DNA of 9,406 bases from an uncultured Lachnospiraceae bacterium (GTDB taxonomy: Bacteria > Bacillota_A > Clostridia > Lachnospirales > Lachnospiraceae). The DNA lies in the NCBI GenBank assembly GCA_902795715.1, contig CADBME010000431.1, positions 1 through 9,406 of the forward strand. The letters run 5' to 3'. This document shows, piece after piece, positions 1 to 6,338 of the stretch (the stretch's first letter is position 1; every line of letters begins with the position of its first letter). Both the position numbers and the translations under genes were made by a program. Under the pieces are notes generated by a model. It did no database searches, was not told where the DNA came from, and saw only the letters and a program-made list of their open reading frames with translations.

Positions 1-923
1 CCGATCTGATTTCGGGAGGGCATCTGGCGGGGAGGACCTGGAATGAAAAGATGGCAGTCTGCCACCGGATTGTCCTCAAATTTCTGTGGGGCGTCCACCA
101 CTACATGAGCCTCTATCAGGATGATCCGATCGTCCACAGGGATTTAAAGCCGGAAAATGTGATGGCATCCGCGGATGGCTCTTTTGTCAAGATTATCGAT
201 TTCGACTGGGTCCACCTCCATGATTCCAATGCCACATTTACAGCAAGAAGGGAGCAGAAGGGGACCCCGGGTTACGCAGACCCCAAGTACTGGAATTCTT
301 ATATCTGCCAGAAAGAAATGGATATATATTCTGCCGGACTGGTCCTCTTTTTTATTTACACGGGCCACCATCATTTTCATGGCAGCACGGAGATCAACCG
401 CTATATGGTGGGGGATGAATACGCATACCGGCTCAAGGAGATGCCGGGAATCGATGAGGGGATCGTCCGGATCATCGGAAAGATGATCGCTCCGGAAAAA
501 GACCGCTATTCGGATATATTTCAGGTAATCCGGGATATTACCGCCTGCCTTGAAAAGCTGGGTGCAGCTCCGGAGATTCCGGAGCTCCTGCTGGATGGAA
601 GGCAGGATGAGATTCGCTTTTCCTACCGGGTGGGGGAAGTGAAATACAGCCATTATCTGAAAGATTACCGTTTCCTGCCTATTGAGTACGGAACCCGGCA
701 GGAAAGAGCAAAAAACGGGGCTCTGGCGGGGGAGATCATGGCTTTTTACCGGGTGGGGAACCGGATTTTGTCCCTCCTTCTCCATAGAGACTGTCATCCG
801 ATTCTGGTACAGAAACCGGGGGAGGTTTGTGAGGGGGATCTCTACACTTATGCCGGAACCGGGATTGAAGTTCTGGGAATCCGGCCGGTAAAGGAAAGGA
901 GGCTGCATGGAATTCGAAGATAG
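1..923 (+). CDS. Eukaryote-like Ser/Thr protein kinase, C-terminal part (5' end cut by window)
   Basis: The reading frame is open to the left edge (first full codon at base 3). The residues before the ATG at 51 (DLISGGHLAGRTWNE) look like a kinase hinge, and no ribosome site precedes that ATG, so the true start lies upstream. Kinase C-lobe motifs are clear: catalytic loop HRDLKPEN at 135-158 with the catalytic Asp at 141, and IIDFDWVH in the metal-binding position (DFD at 198-206 instead of DFG). An activation-segment end GTPGYADPKYW follows, then the helix motif DIYSAGLVLFFIYTG. The catalytic Asp, Lys and Asn are kept, so it is probably an active kinase that phosphorylates Ser/Thr on partner proteins in the cytoplasm. 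About 100 residues after the kinase fold form a tail I do not recognise. No transmembrane segment or PASTA repeats are seen, unlike PknB/PrkC. Its last 17 bases overlap the vWA gene, so the two are probably cotranslated. The N-lobe (glycine loop, Lys) cannot be checked. Confidence 0.9.
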   Translation, partial: DLISGGHLAGRTWNEKMAVCHRIVLKFLWGVHHYMSLYQDDPIVHRDLKPENVMASADGSFVKIIDFDWVHLHDSNATFTARREQKGTPGYADPKYWNSYICQKEMDIYSAGLVLFFIYTGHHHFHGSTEINRYMVGDEYAYRLKEMPGIDEGIVRIIGKMIAPEKDRYSDIFQVIRDITACLEKLGAAPEIPELLLDGRQDEIRFSYRVGEVKYSHYLKDYRFLPIEYGTRQERAKNGALAGEIMAFYRVGNRILSLLLHRDCHPILVQKPGEVCEGDLYTYAGTGIEVLGIRPVKERRLHGIRR

Positions 924-1593
924 AACAAATCCGGTTCTGCCGGAATATCTGCGCAAGGGACTGGAGAAGGAAAAAGAGAATGCCTTGACCCTCTATCTTG
1001 ATTTTGTGATTGACGGTACGGCCTCCATGTACTCTGTCTATCCTGCCGTATATTTTGCCGCCCTCCATTTTCTGGAGTGCCTGGCCCGCTATGAGGTGTC
1101 TTCCTGTCTGGGTATTACCATCCTGAGGAGTGAGGATAACGAGGAGGAGACAGAGCGGGTCATCTTTGACGACGATTCCTATTTTACACGGGATATGACC
1201 CGTTTTTTAAAAAAGCTGAAAAACATTCCCCTTTACGGAGGAGGAGCAGACGGGATGGAATCAGTCCATCGGGCCATCCTGAATTCCCTGCGGAAATTCC
1301 CATCCACGGGCCGAAACAAGGCTCTGATGGTCTTTACCGATGCCAGGGGAAGTGATGACTATTGCGAGTACACGGACTACCCTGTCGGTCAGGCGATTTT
1401 CTTTTGCACCGAGGAACTGAGCGACGAAGATTTCCGCTTCTGTTTTGTCAGAGAAGACGGGTCTTACGATGAGGAGGCTTCTCCCATGTTTATCCGTTTT
1501 GAGAAGCTTTTAAAGCCTCTGAGCACAGACCTTCTTGAAAATGTAGCCAAGCCTTTGAAGGACCTGATGAAGGGAGTGTCGATCGGACTATGA
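907..1593 (+). CDS. vWA (von Willebrand factor A) domain protein
   Basis: This is a 228-residue soluble protein with no signal peptide. After about 27 residues comes a vWA-type first strand and metal site, LDFVIDGTASM (D36-G-T38-A-S40), a DxTxS form of the usual DxSxS MIDAS. A helix follows, then GGGADGMES around D115, where vWA domains normally supply the MIDAS Thr, and a later strand LMVFTDARG with T144-D145, matching the usual TDG. vWA domains bind a divalent metal and mediate protein-protein contacts, so a scaffold or substrate-adaptor role beside the kinase is likely; this is inference. The start at 907 is supported by AGGAAAGGAGG at 892-902, four bases before the ATG. The gene overlaps the kinase stop by 17 bases and its TGA shares ATGA with the next gene. 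It resembles TerY-like cytoplasmic vWA proteins in size and layout, but orthology is not shown. Confidence 0.85.
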   Translation: MEFEDRTNPVLPEYLRKGLEKEKENALTLYLDFVIDGTASMYSVYPAVYFAALHFLECLARYEVSSCLGITILRSEDNEEETERVIFDDDSYFTRDMTRFLKKLKNIPLYGGGADGMESVHRAILNSLRKFPSTGRNKALMVFTDARGSDDYCEYTDYPVGQAIFFCTEELSDEDFRFCFVREDGSYDEEASPMFIRFEKLLKPLSTDLLENVAKPLKDLMKGVSIGL

Positions 1594-2786
1594 ATGAAGA
1601 AAGAAAGAAAAGGCTTTATGAGGACAGGGATCTTCTTGCCGGGCTTTCTGAGATACCGGCTGTATTGACGGACCCGGAGAACCGGCCTCTTCCCTTTTCT
1701 GCAGTTTCCCTGAAAGATTGCTTCGCCCGCGACCATCTCGACAGTCAGCATATTGATTCGCTGATCCTTAAGAAAATTGCCCGGTCCATGGCCCGGTTGA
1801 TGAAAGAATTCCGGGATCGGGGAATCTTTCCCGGCCTGTATGACATGAAGGATATCTATGTGGACCTGGCCGGTTCGGACTATCCGGTATATCTTCTTTT
1901 CCCGGAACGATTTCAGATGGGGGAAATGGAACAGGATTATGAATGGTATCCAGAAGATGAAAGAAATCTGCCGGACACGGTCTTTTTTGACCAGGCAGCC
2001 CAGGACAGGGCCAATCAGAGGTTCCTCTTTCGGATTCTGGTGGGGAGCTCCAGAGGAAATATTCATTTTCCCCCGGTGCGGTCGGAGATGGATTACGCGC
2101 AGATATTTTATAACATCCTTCCGGATGAGTGGAAGACCTGGCTTGAGGAAGACCGGATTGTTCCTGCCGGGGATTGGATTGAAGCGCTGGACGCTTCCAT
2201 AGAGGCGGAGGAAAGAATGGCCAGACAGGTCCGGGGAAAGGCGGTTGCGGAACTCTATTCCGACCTGGAAGCCGGGCCCGGCAAGGGGGAAGAGGAGAAA
2301 GGAGACCTGCTTCATATCCTCTTTCTTCTCCTTCGGACGGACCCGGACTGTGCCGATTCCATGAGCAGGCTCCTCTATGATATGCAGGAGATTCTGGAAG
2401 GCGAAGCCTGTATAAAAAAGTATCAGCTAAACACGGCAATCGTTTACGGAGACGGGGTGGTGAAAGCCAGAGACTTCAGACAGTACCCGGAGAAATTCCG
2501 TTTTCAGATTCCCTCCCGTATTAGCGAGTATTCTCCCGGAGAAGCCATGGTTATCGGGGCGGCAATGATGGAAGAATACAAAAAGAAGCATTCGGAGGGG
2601 ATTTTCCGGATCGGCATCCTTCTGGATGGAAAGATAGCCAATGACGGGATGTTCCGGGCCGGACTGGAATACCTGGCCCGGCTTGGAGACCAGGGGGTCT
2701 CCTTTGCCGTCCGCTGTCTGGGCGATGTGGATTGTGAGGCCTGTCAGAGCCTTAAGGAATTGGAACATGATGGAAGAGGACGGTGA
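1590..2786 (+). CDS. Unrecognised protein; probable pseudokinase C-lobe with possible vWA-like C-terminal segment
   Basis: This 398-residue protein belongs to no family I can name. Residues 58-157 have the layout of a kinase C-lobe without its catalytic residues: a long helix, then GIFPGLYDMKDIYVD (78-92), which lines up without gaps with IVHRDLKPENVMAS of the upstream kinase. Catalytic Asp becomes Leu83 and metal Asn becomes Asp88. VYLLFPERF (100-108) stands where IIDFDWV would be, and a later helix RFLFRILVG resembles the kinase segment before the G-loop helix. There is too little sequence before residue 58 for a full N-lobe. The C-terminal part (about 280-398) contains GILLDGKIAND (342-352) and GVSFAVRCLG (369-378), similar to the TDG strand and last strand of a vWA fold. 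The start at 1590 makes an ATGA overlap with the vWA gene; the nearest ribosome site (AGGGAG 1571-1576) is distant, which fits translational coupling. The gene itself is well supported; the domain reading is by eye. Confidence 0.75.
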   Translation: MNEERKKRLYEDRDLLAGLSEIPAVLTDPENRPLPFSAVSLKDCFARDHLDSQHIDSLILKKIARSMARLMKEFRDRGIFPGLYDMKDIYVDLAGSDYPVYLLFPERFQMGEMEQDYEWYPEDERNLPDTVFFDQAAQDRANQRFLFRILVGSSRGNIHFPPVRSEMDYAQIFYNILPDEWKTWLEEDRIVPAGDWIEALDASIEAEERMARQVRGKAVAELYSDLEAGPGKGEEEKGDLLHILFLLLRTDPDCADSMSRLLYDMQEILEGEACIKKYQLNTAIVYGDGVVKARDFRQYPEKFRFQIPSRISEYSPGEAMVIGAAMMEEYKKKHSEGIFRIGILLDGKIANDGMFRAGLEYLARLGDQGVSFAVRCLGDVDCEACQSLKELEHDGRGR

Positions 2787-2789
2787 TCT

Positions 2790-3260
2790 ATGCTTTTCAA
2801 ATTCTTAAAACGGTTTCGTGACCGGACCTACGAGAAATATGAGCAGGAACACAATGAGACGAGACCGGCATGGATGAAAAAAGTGATGAGAATCCATGAG
2901 CGGTCTGCTTTTCTCTTTTATTTTGATGAATCCGCAGAAGAAAAGGAGGATCCCTTTTCCATGCAGGTCAGGGGAGAGCTTGTCCGGGGCCTGGCCGGTC
3001 CGAACAGCCTTTTTTATCTTTACACCGGCCAGGGCGATCTGCTGGGACAAGGCCGGCCTCTGACATCCCCGGAGGAGAAGGAGGAGGAGAGACAGGGTTT
3101 CCTGACCCCGAGGAGAAATGATTTTTGCATGGAAATCCTGTCTTTCAAAGGCTACCCCGCAGAGAAAATGGATCATGAGCAGAAGGAATATTGCCTTCAG
3201 GAATTCATGGCCGGCCTGTCCCTGATTTCCGACTACCTGTGCCCGGAGGACAGACCATGA
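2790..3260 (+). CDS. Hypothetical 156-residue protein at the end of the kinase/vWA cassette
   Basis: This protein is not recognised. It is small and soluble, very rich in charged residues, with a basic N-terminus (FKFLKRFRDR), no signal peptide and no membrane helix. The middle contains a strand-rich stretch, FSMQVRGELVRGLAG followed by FYLYTGQGDLLGQGRPL, which could be a small beta-barrel; then a charged linker (PEEKEEERQ) and a helical C-terminus. The start at 2790 lies three bases after the preceding TGA with AGAGGA at about 2775-2780, nine bases upstream, so it reads as the fourth gene of the same operon and probably works with the kinase and vWA proteins. Its stop (TGA 3258-3260) overlaps an ATG at 3257. 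It may be an accessory or substrate protein; no function is assigned. Confidence 0.75.
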   Translation: MLFKFLKRFRDRTYEKYEQEHNETRPAWMKKVMRIHERSAFLFYFDESAEEKEDPFSMQVRGELVRGLAGPNSLFYLYTGQGDLLGQGRPLTSPEEKEEERQGFLTPRRNDFCMEILSFKGYPAEKMDHEQKEYCLQEFMAGLSLISDYLCPEDRP

Positions 3261-3416
3261 GAACGGAGGAAGAGAGAAGGACAAAGATGCAATTGATTCA
3301 AAAATCGACATAGATGAATGAAATACAGGCAGAAAATGCATTTTTGGCAAGCAATCCTTGCATAAAAGACAGAATTATCGTAAAATGCTTAAAATATATT
3401 TGAGGAGGAATATGTA
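3261..3416 (+). other. Spacer between kinase/vWA cassette and aminotransferase gene
   Basis: These 156 bases are more AT-rich than the flanking genes. They hold no clear rho-independent terminator: the only dyad is GCAAG (3347-3351) with CTTGC (3357-3361), too short and without a T-run. A tiny ORF of 18 codons starts at the ATG at 3257, overlapping the previous stop as ATGA and preceded by GGAGGA at 3245-3250. It ends at TAG 3311, and a further 29 codons from ATG 3314 run in the same frame to TGA 3401. Whether either is translated is unknown. A promoter candidate lies at 3358-3386, and a strong ribosome site (AGGAGG, 3403-3408) sits eight bases before the aminotransferase ATG. Confidence 0.6.
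3358..3386 (+). promoter_or_regulatory. Candidate sigma-A promoter for the aminotransferase gene
   Basis: TTGCAT (3358-3363) and TAAAAT (3381-3386) are separated by exactly 17 bases. The -10 is close to consensus; the -35 keeps only the TTG. An alternative -35, TTGGCA at 3344-3349, is closer to consensus but has no -10 at a workable distance. The resulting transcript would start near 3393 and carry a leader of only about 25 bases before the ATG at 3417. The position fits a separate transcription unit for the aminotransferase. Confidence 0.45.
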
Positions 3417-4691
3417 ATGGATTATAAAAAGATGTCAACCGATCAGCTGAAAGACTTAAAAAACCAGCTGCAGGCAGCTTACGATGAATACAAGGCCATG
3501 GGGCTTTCACTGAATATTGCCAGGGGTAAGCCGGGAGCCGACCAGCTTGATCTTTCCATGCCTATGCTTGACGTCATTGACAGCTCCTCCGAGCTTTTGG
3601 CCGAAGACGGAACAGATGCCCGCAATTACGGAGTCCTTGACGGCCTGCCCGAAGCCAGGCATTTTATCGGCCAGATGATGGGGGTTGATCAGGACCAGGT
3701 CATCATATTCGGCAACTCCAGTCTCAATATGATGTTTGACACAGTGGCCCGGTCCTACATGTTCGGTGTCATGGGAAACACTCCCTGGTCCAGGCTTGAC
3801 AAGGTAAAGTTCCTTTGTCCTGTGCCGGGCTACGACCGGCACTTTGGCATCACCGAGAGATTCGGAATCGAGATGATCAACATTCCCATGGACCAGGACG
3901 GACCGGATATGGACCTGGTAGAAAAATATGTAAATCAGGATGAGACCGTCAAGGGAATCTGGTGCGTTCCTCTCTACTCTAACCCGGGCGGATGTGTTTA
4001 TTCCGATGAGACGGTAAGAAGGTTCGCCGCACTTTCGCCTGCGGCTTTCGACTTCAGAATCTACTGGGACAATGCTTATGTCATTCACCATTTGTATGAT
4101 GAGGAAGTAAAGATCCCCAACATCATTGAAGAGTGCAGGAAGGCCGGACATCCGGACATGGTTTACCAGTTCTGTTCCACATCAAAAATCACCTTCCCGG
4201 GATCGGGCATCGCCGCCCTGACCTCCTCACCGGCCAATATCAGGGACATCCTGTCTCTGATAAAATGGCAGACCATAGGACACGATAAAATCAACCAGCT
4301 CCGCCATATCCGATTCTTTAAGGATTTGCAGGGGCTCAAGGCCCATATGAAAAAGCATGCGGCAATTATCCGGCCCAAATTCGACGCCTTCTATGAGACA
4401 TTTGACCGGGAACTCCAGGGCACGGGCATTGCCTCCTGGACCCATCCCAAAGGAGGATACTTTATCTCCTTTACAGCCATGAAGGGATGTGCCGCAGATA
4501 TTGTGGAAAAATGCAAAGCAGCCGGTCTGACATTGACCGGAGCCGGCGCAGCTTTCCCCTACGGGAAAGACCCGGAAGATTCCAATATCCGGATCGCGCC
4601 GACCTTCTCATCTCTTGAGGACATCCGGACGGCAGCCAGACTTTTCTCTGTTTGTGTAAGACTTAGCGCAGTGGAACATCTGCTTGGATAA
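3417..4691 (+). CDS. PLP-dependent aminotransferase, aspartate aminotransferase-like (PF12897 type)
   Basis: This 424-residue fold-type I PLP enzyme probably moves an amino group between an amino acid, likely aspartate or another dicarboxylate, and a 2-oxo acid in the cytoplasm. The N-terminus has the SLNIARGKPGADQLDLS stretch typical of this group, then NYGVLDGLPEAR. The cofactor site is complete: NPGG (N189), DNAY (D218, Y221), and STSKITFPGSG with the Schiff-base lysine K257. A C-terminal Arg (R392 in NIRIAPT) would hold the substrate carboxylate. Length and layout match the family Pfam calls aspartate aminotransferase or MocR-type aminotransferase, but there is no DNA-binding domain, so it is an enzyme and not a MocR regulator. 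The start is set by AGGAGG at 3403-3408, eight bases before the ATG. It appears to be transcribed alone, between its own promoter candidate and a strong terminator. The exact substrate cannot be told from sequence. Confidence 0.95.
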   Translation: MDYKKMSTDQLKDLKNQLQAAYDEYKAMGLSLNIARGKPGADQLDLSMPMLDVIDSSSELLAEDGTDARNYGVLDGLPEARHFIGQMMGVDQDQVIIFGNSSLNMMFDTVARSYMFGVMGNTPWSRLDKVKFLCPVPGYDRHFGITERFGIEMINIPMDQDGPDMDLVEKYVNQDETVKGIWCVPLYSNPGGCVYSDETVRRFAALSPAAFDFRIYWDNAYVIHHLYDEEVKIPNIIEECRKAGHPDMVYQFCSTSKITFPGSGIAALTSSPANIRDILSLIKWQTIGHDKINQLRHIRFFKDLQGLKAHMKKHAAIIRPKFDAFYETFDRELQGTGIASWTHPKGGYFISFTAMKGCAADIVEKCKAAGLTLTGAGAAFPYGKDPEDSNIRIAPTFSSLEDIRTAARLFSVCVRLSAVEHLLG

Positions 4692-4693
4692 TG

Positions 4694-4735
4694 AGACAGG
4701 GGGGACAGCTTAAAAGGTCCCCCCTGTCTTACTTT
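4694..4735 (+). terminator. Rho-independent terminator after the aminotransferase gene
   Basis: A perfect 13-bp inverted repeat, AGACAGGGGGGAC (4694-4706) and GTCCCCCCTGTCT (4717-4729), encloses a 10-base loop and begins three bases after the TAA stop. It is followed by TTACTTTGTAATTTT, an interrupted T-rich tail. Stem length and GC content make this a strong terminator even with the imperfect T-run. The tail overlaps the -35 of the next promoter. Confidence 0.88.
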
Positions 4736-4762
4736 GTAATTTTCCCGAGTATATGTTATGAT
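4734..4762 (+). promoter_or_regulatory. murF: Extended -10 sigma-A promoter for murF
   Basis: TTGTAA (4734-4739) and TATGAT (4757-4762) are separated by 17 bases, with a TG one base before the -10 (TGT at 4754-4756), giving the extended -10 form. It sits directly after the aminotransferase terminator and about 106 bases before the murF ATG, so it is the natural promoter for murF and probably for the phosphatase gene behind it. An inverted repeat overlaps the -10, which suggests possible control. Confidence 0.65.
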
Positions 4763-4782
4763 ATCATTTGATTTTATATCAT
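4758..4782. repeat. Inverted repeat overlapping the murF -10 (possible operator)
   Basis: ATGATAT (4758-4764) and ATATCAT (4776-4782) are perfect inverted 7-mers with an 11-base spacer. The left copy is inside the palindrome TGATATCA, so ATATCAT also occurs as a direct repeat 15 bases apart. The element covers the -10 and the predicted start of transcription, where a repressor would act. It is AT-rich, so chance is a real alternative. Confidence 0.35.
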
Positions 4783-4818
4783 GTTAACAGCCTGACTGTG
4801 GCTGCAGGGAATAGAGAA

Positions 4819-4853
4819 CTGACTGTCGTCCAATCGGCCGGTATGACAGTCGG
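4819..4853 (+). promoter_or_regulatory. Hairpin in the murF leader just before the ribosome site
   Basis: CTGACTGTC (4819-4827) can pair with GACAGTCGG (4845-4853): nine pairs, one of them G-U, around a 17-base loop that contains CGGCCG. The structure ends five bases before the murF ribosome site (AGAGG, 4858-4862). The upstream copy of CTGACTGT at 4792-4799 could compete for the same 3' arm, so two exclusive folds are possible. No known riboswitch class is recognised. Confidence 0.4.
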
Positions 4854-4868
4854 ATACAGAGGTTTGAT

Positions 4869-6299
4869 ATGGAAAATGTTACAGTAAAGGATATCCTCAA
4901 GGTGACCGGAGGCCGGCTCCTTTGCGGGGATGAGAATACAGAGATAAGAGGTTTTTCGATTGACTCCCGTCAGGGGGGCGACCACCTTCTCTTCGTACCC
5001 ATTATCGGGGAAAGGGTTGATGCCCACCGTTTCATCGGAGATGCTGTTGAAATCAATGCAGCAACTCTGACTTCAGAGCATGATCAGGTTCCTGAGGACC
5101 TGGCTGCATTGGACAAGCCCTGGATCCGGGTGGAGGATACGGTGGATGCCATGCAGAAAATCGGCACCTGGTACAGGGGACAGATGAAATGTCCGGTGAT
5201 TGCGGTTACCGGAAGCGTCGGCAAGACCACCACCAGGGAAATGATCGCGGCGGTTCTGGCTTCCGGTATGCAGGTTTACCAGACCAGAGGAAACCAGAAC
5301 AGCCAGATCGGAGTCCCTCTTACCCTTTCGGGAATGTCTGAGAGAGATGAAGCAGCCGTTTTGGAAATCGGGATGAGCGAAAGGGGGCAGATTGAGAAGC
5401 TGACCCGGATGATCCGGCCCGATATTGCCGTAGTGACCGTAATCGGAGTCAGCCATATTGCCCAGCTGGGTTCCCAGGAAAATATCTGTCAGGAGAAGAT
5501 GGATATTGTAAAAGGTCTGCCGGAAGATGGCATGGTCTTTCTGAACGGGGACGATCCCCGTCTGGCTGTTTACCGGGGACGGCTGCCATATAAGCTTCGC
5601 TTTTATGGTCTGGATGCTTCCTGTGACTATCGGGCAGAGAACATCCGGATGGAAAAGGGAACAACCGTCTTTGACTTCCTTTACCGGGAAAAGGGCCGGG
5701 AGTGCAGCAGGGAGGTTGTCCTTGGCATGATGGGGGAACACAATGTGAGAAATGCCCTGGCCGGTCTGGGCATTGCCCATGAGATGGGTCTTGACATGGA
5801 AAAGGCAGCCCGGGCTCTGAAAGATTTTGAGGGACAGCGCCTGAAGGTGATTCCCCTCGCAAGCTGTACACTGATCGATGATACCTACAATGCCAGCCCC
5901 GATTCCATGAAAGCCAGCCTCAAGGTGCTTTCCGATATGGAGACGGCTCCCGGCGGAAGAAAGATCGCCGCTCTGGCCGATATGCTGGAACTTGGGGAAA
6001 ATGAGAAAGAATACCACTACCAGGTGGGCTGCTATGCCGCAAGCCTGGATCTCGATGAAATCCTCGTCTTTGGCAGCCTGGCTCCAGAGATTCTAAGAGG
6101 AATCCGGGAATCGGATAATACCGGGGATTTGAAAACAGAAAATAAAGACAGGATCCTCAAAGCCTTTTCAGACCGGAAGGAGATGGAAGATTACCTTTTC
6201 GCATCAGTCCGGCCGGAAGACATTCTCTTATTAAAAGGATCCAACGGGATGAAGCTTTTTGAAACAGCCAAAGGACTGAAAGACAGGGAGACAGATTAA
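4869..6299 (+). CDS. murF: MurF, UDP-MurNAc-tripeptide--D-Ala-D-Ala ligase
   Basis: This 476-residue cytoplasmic enzyme joins D-Ala-D-Ala to UDP-MurNAc-tripeptide with ATP, the last cytoplasmic step in building the peptidoglycan pentapeptide precursor. The Mur-ligase domains are in order. The N-terminal substrate domain (about 1-100) includes FSIDSRQ and GERVDAHRF. The central ATPase domain has the P-loop TGSVGKTTT (K119), NQNSQIGVP, LEIGMSERGQI and LNGDDPRL. The C-terminal domain begins near GEHNVRNALA and has DDTYNASPDSM, LADMLELGENE and LLKGSNGMKLFE. DDTYNASPDSM and the ADM-ELG stretch separate MurF from MurE, MurC and MurD. Length is slightly above the roughly 450 residues usual for the family. 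The start is supported by AGAGG at 4858-4862, six bases upstream. It lies outside any mur/dcw cluster, with its own promoter in front and a phosphatase gene 65 bases behind. Confidence 0.98.
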   Translation: MENVTVKDILKVTGGRLLCGDENTEIRGFSIDSRQGGDHLLFVPIIGERVDAHRFIGDAVEINAATLTSEHDQVPEDLAALDKPWIRVEDTVDAMQKIGTWYRGQMKCPVIAVTGSVGKTTTREMIAAVLASGMQVYQTRGNQNSQIGVPLTLSGMSERDEAAVLEIGMSERGQIEKLTRMIRPDIAVVTVIGVSHIAQLGSQENICQEKMDIVKGLPEDGMVFLNGDDPRLAVYRGRLPYKLRFYGLDASCDYRAENIRMEKGTTVFDFLYREKGRECSREVVLGMMGEHNVRNALAGLGIAHEMGLDMEKAARALKDFEGQRLKVIPLASCTLIDDTYNASPDSMKASLKVLSDMETAPGGRKIAALADMLELGENEKEYHYQVGCYAASLDLDEILVFGSLAPEILRGIRESDNTGDLKTENKDRILKAFSDRKEMEDYLFASVRPEDILLLKGSNGMKLFETAKGLKDRETD

Positions 6300-6310
6300 A
6301 GAAGATAAAA

Positions 6311-6338
6311 GGTCTCCGGCATGGAGAAAGCCGGGGCC
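6311..6338 (+). other. Hairpin between murF and the phosphatase gene (weak terminator or mRNA processing site)
   Basis: GGTCTCCGGC (6311-6320) pairs with GCCGGGGCC (6330-6338) around the loop ATGGAGAAA, with one bulged T and one G-U pair. The stem is GC-rich and preceded by AAAA, but only TT follows before CCTGATGG, so full termination is unlikely. It may lower expression of the downstream gene or protect the murF mRNA end. Confidence 0.4.

Noticed and set aside
144..956. 270-codon open frame on the minus strand
   Set aside because: It lies opposite the kinase gene, has no ribosome site, and its translation shows no domain; the plus-strand frame has clear kinase motifs.
1464..2315. 283-codon open frame on the minus strand
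   Set aside because: It is antisense to the vWA and pseudokinase genes, with low-complexity, His/Pro/Phe-rich translation typical of shadow frames.
3347..3361. GCAAG/CTTGC dyad as a terminator of the kinase/vWA cassette
   Set aside because: The stem is only five pairs with no T-run after it, and it overlaps the candidate -35 of the next gene.
3412..3417. Start-stop pair ATGTAA just before the aminotransferase ATG
   Set aside because: Only three bases separate it from AGGAGG, whereas the ATG at 3417 has ideal spacing; a chance overlap is the simplest reading.
3417..4691. MocR-type transcription regulator
   Set aside because: The family name in some databases suggests it, but the protein starts directly with the aminotransferase fold and lacks a winged helix-turn-helix domain.
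5073..6017. 314-codon open frame on the minus strand
   Set aside because: It is antisense to murF, whose motifs are unmistakable; no ribosome site and no recognisable fold.
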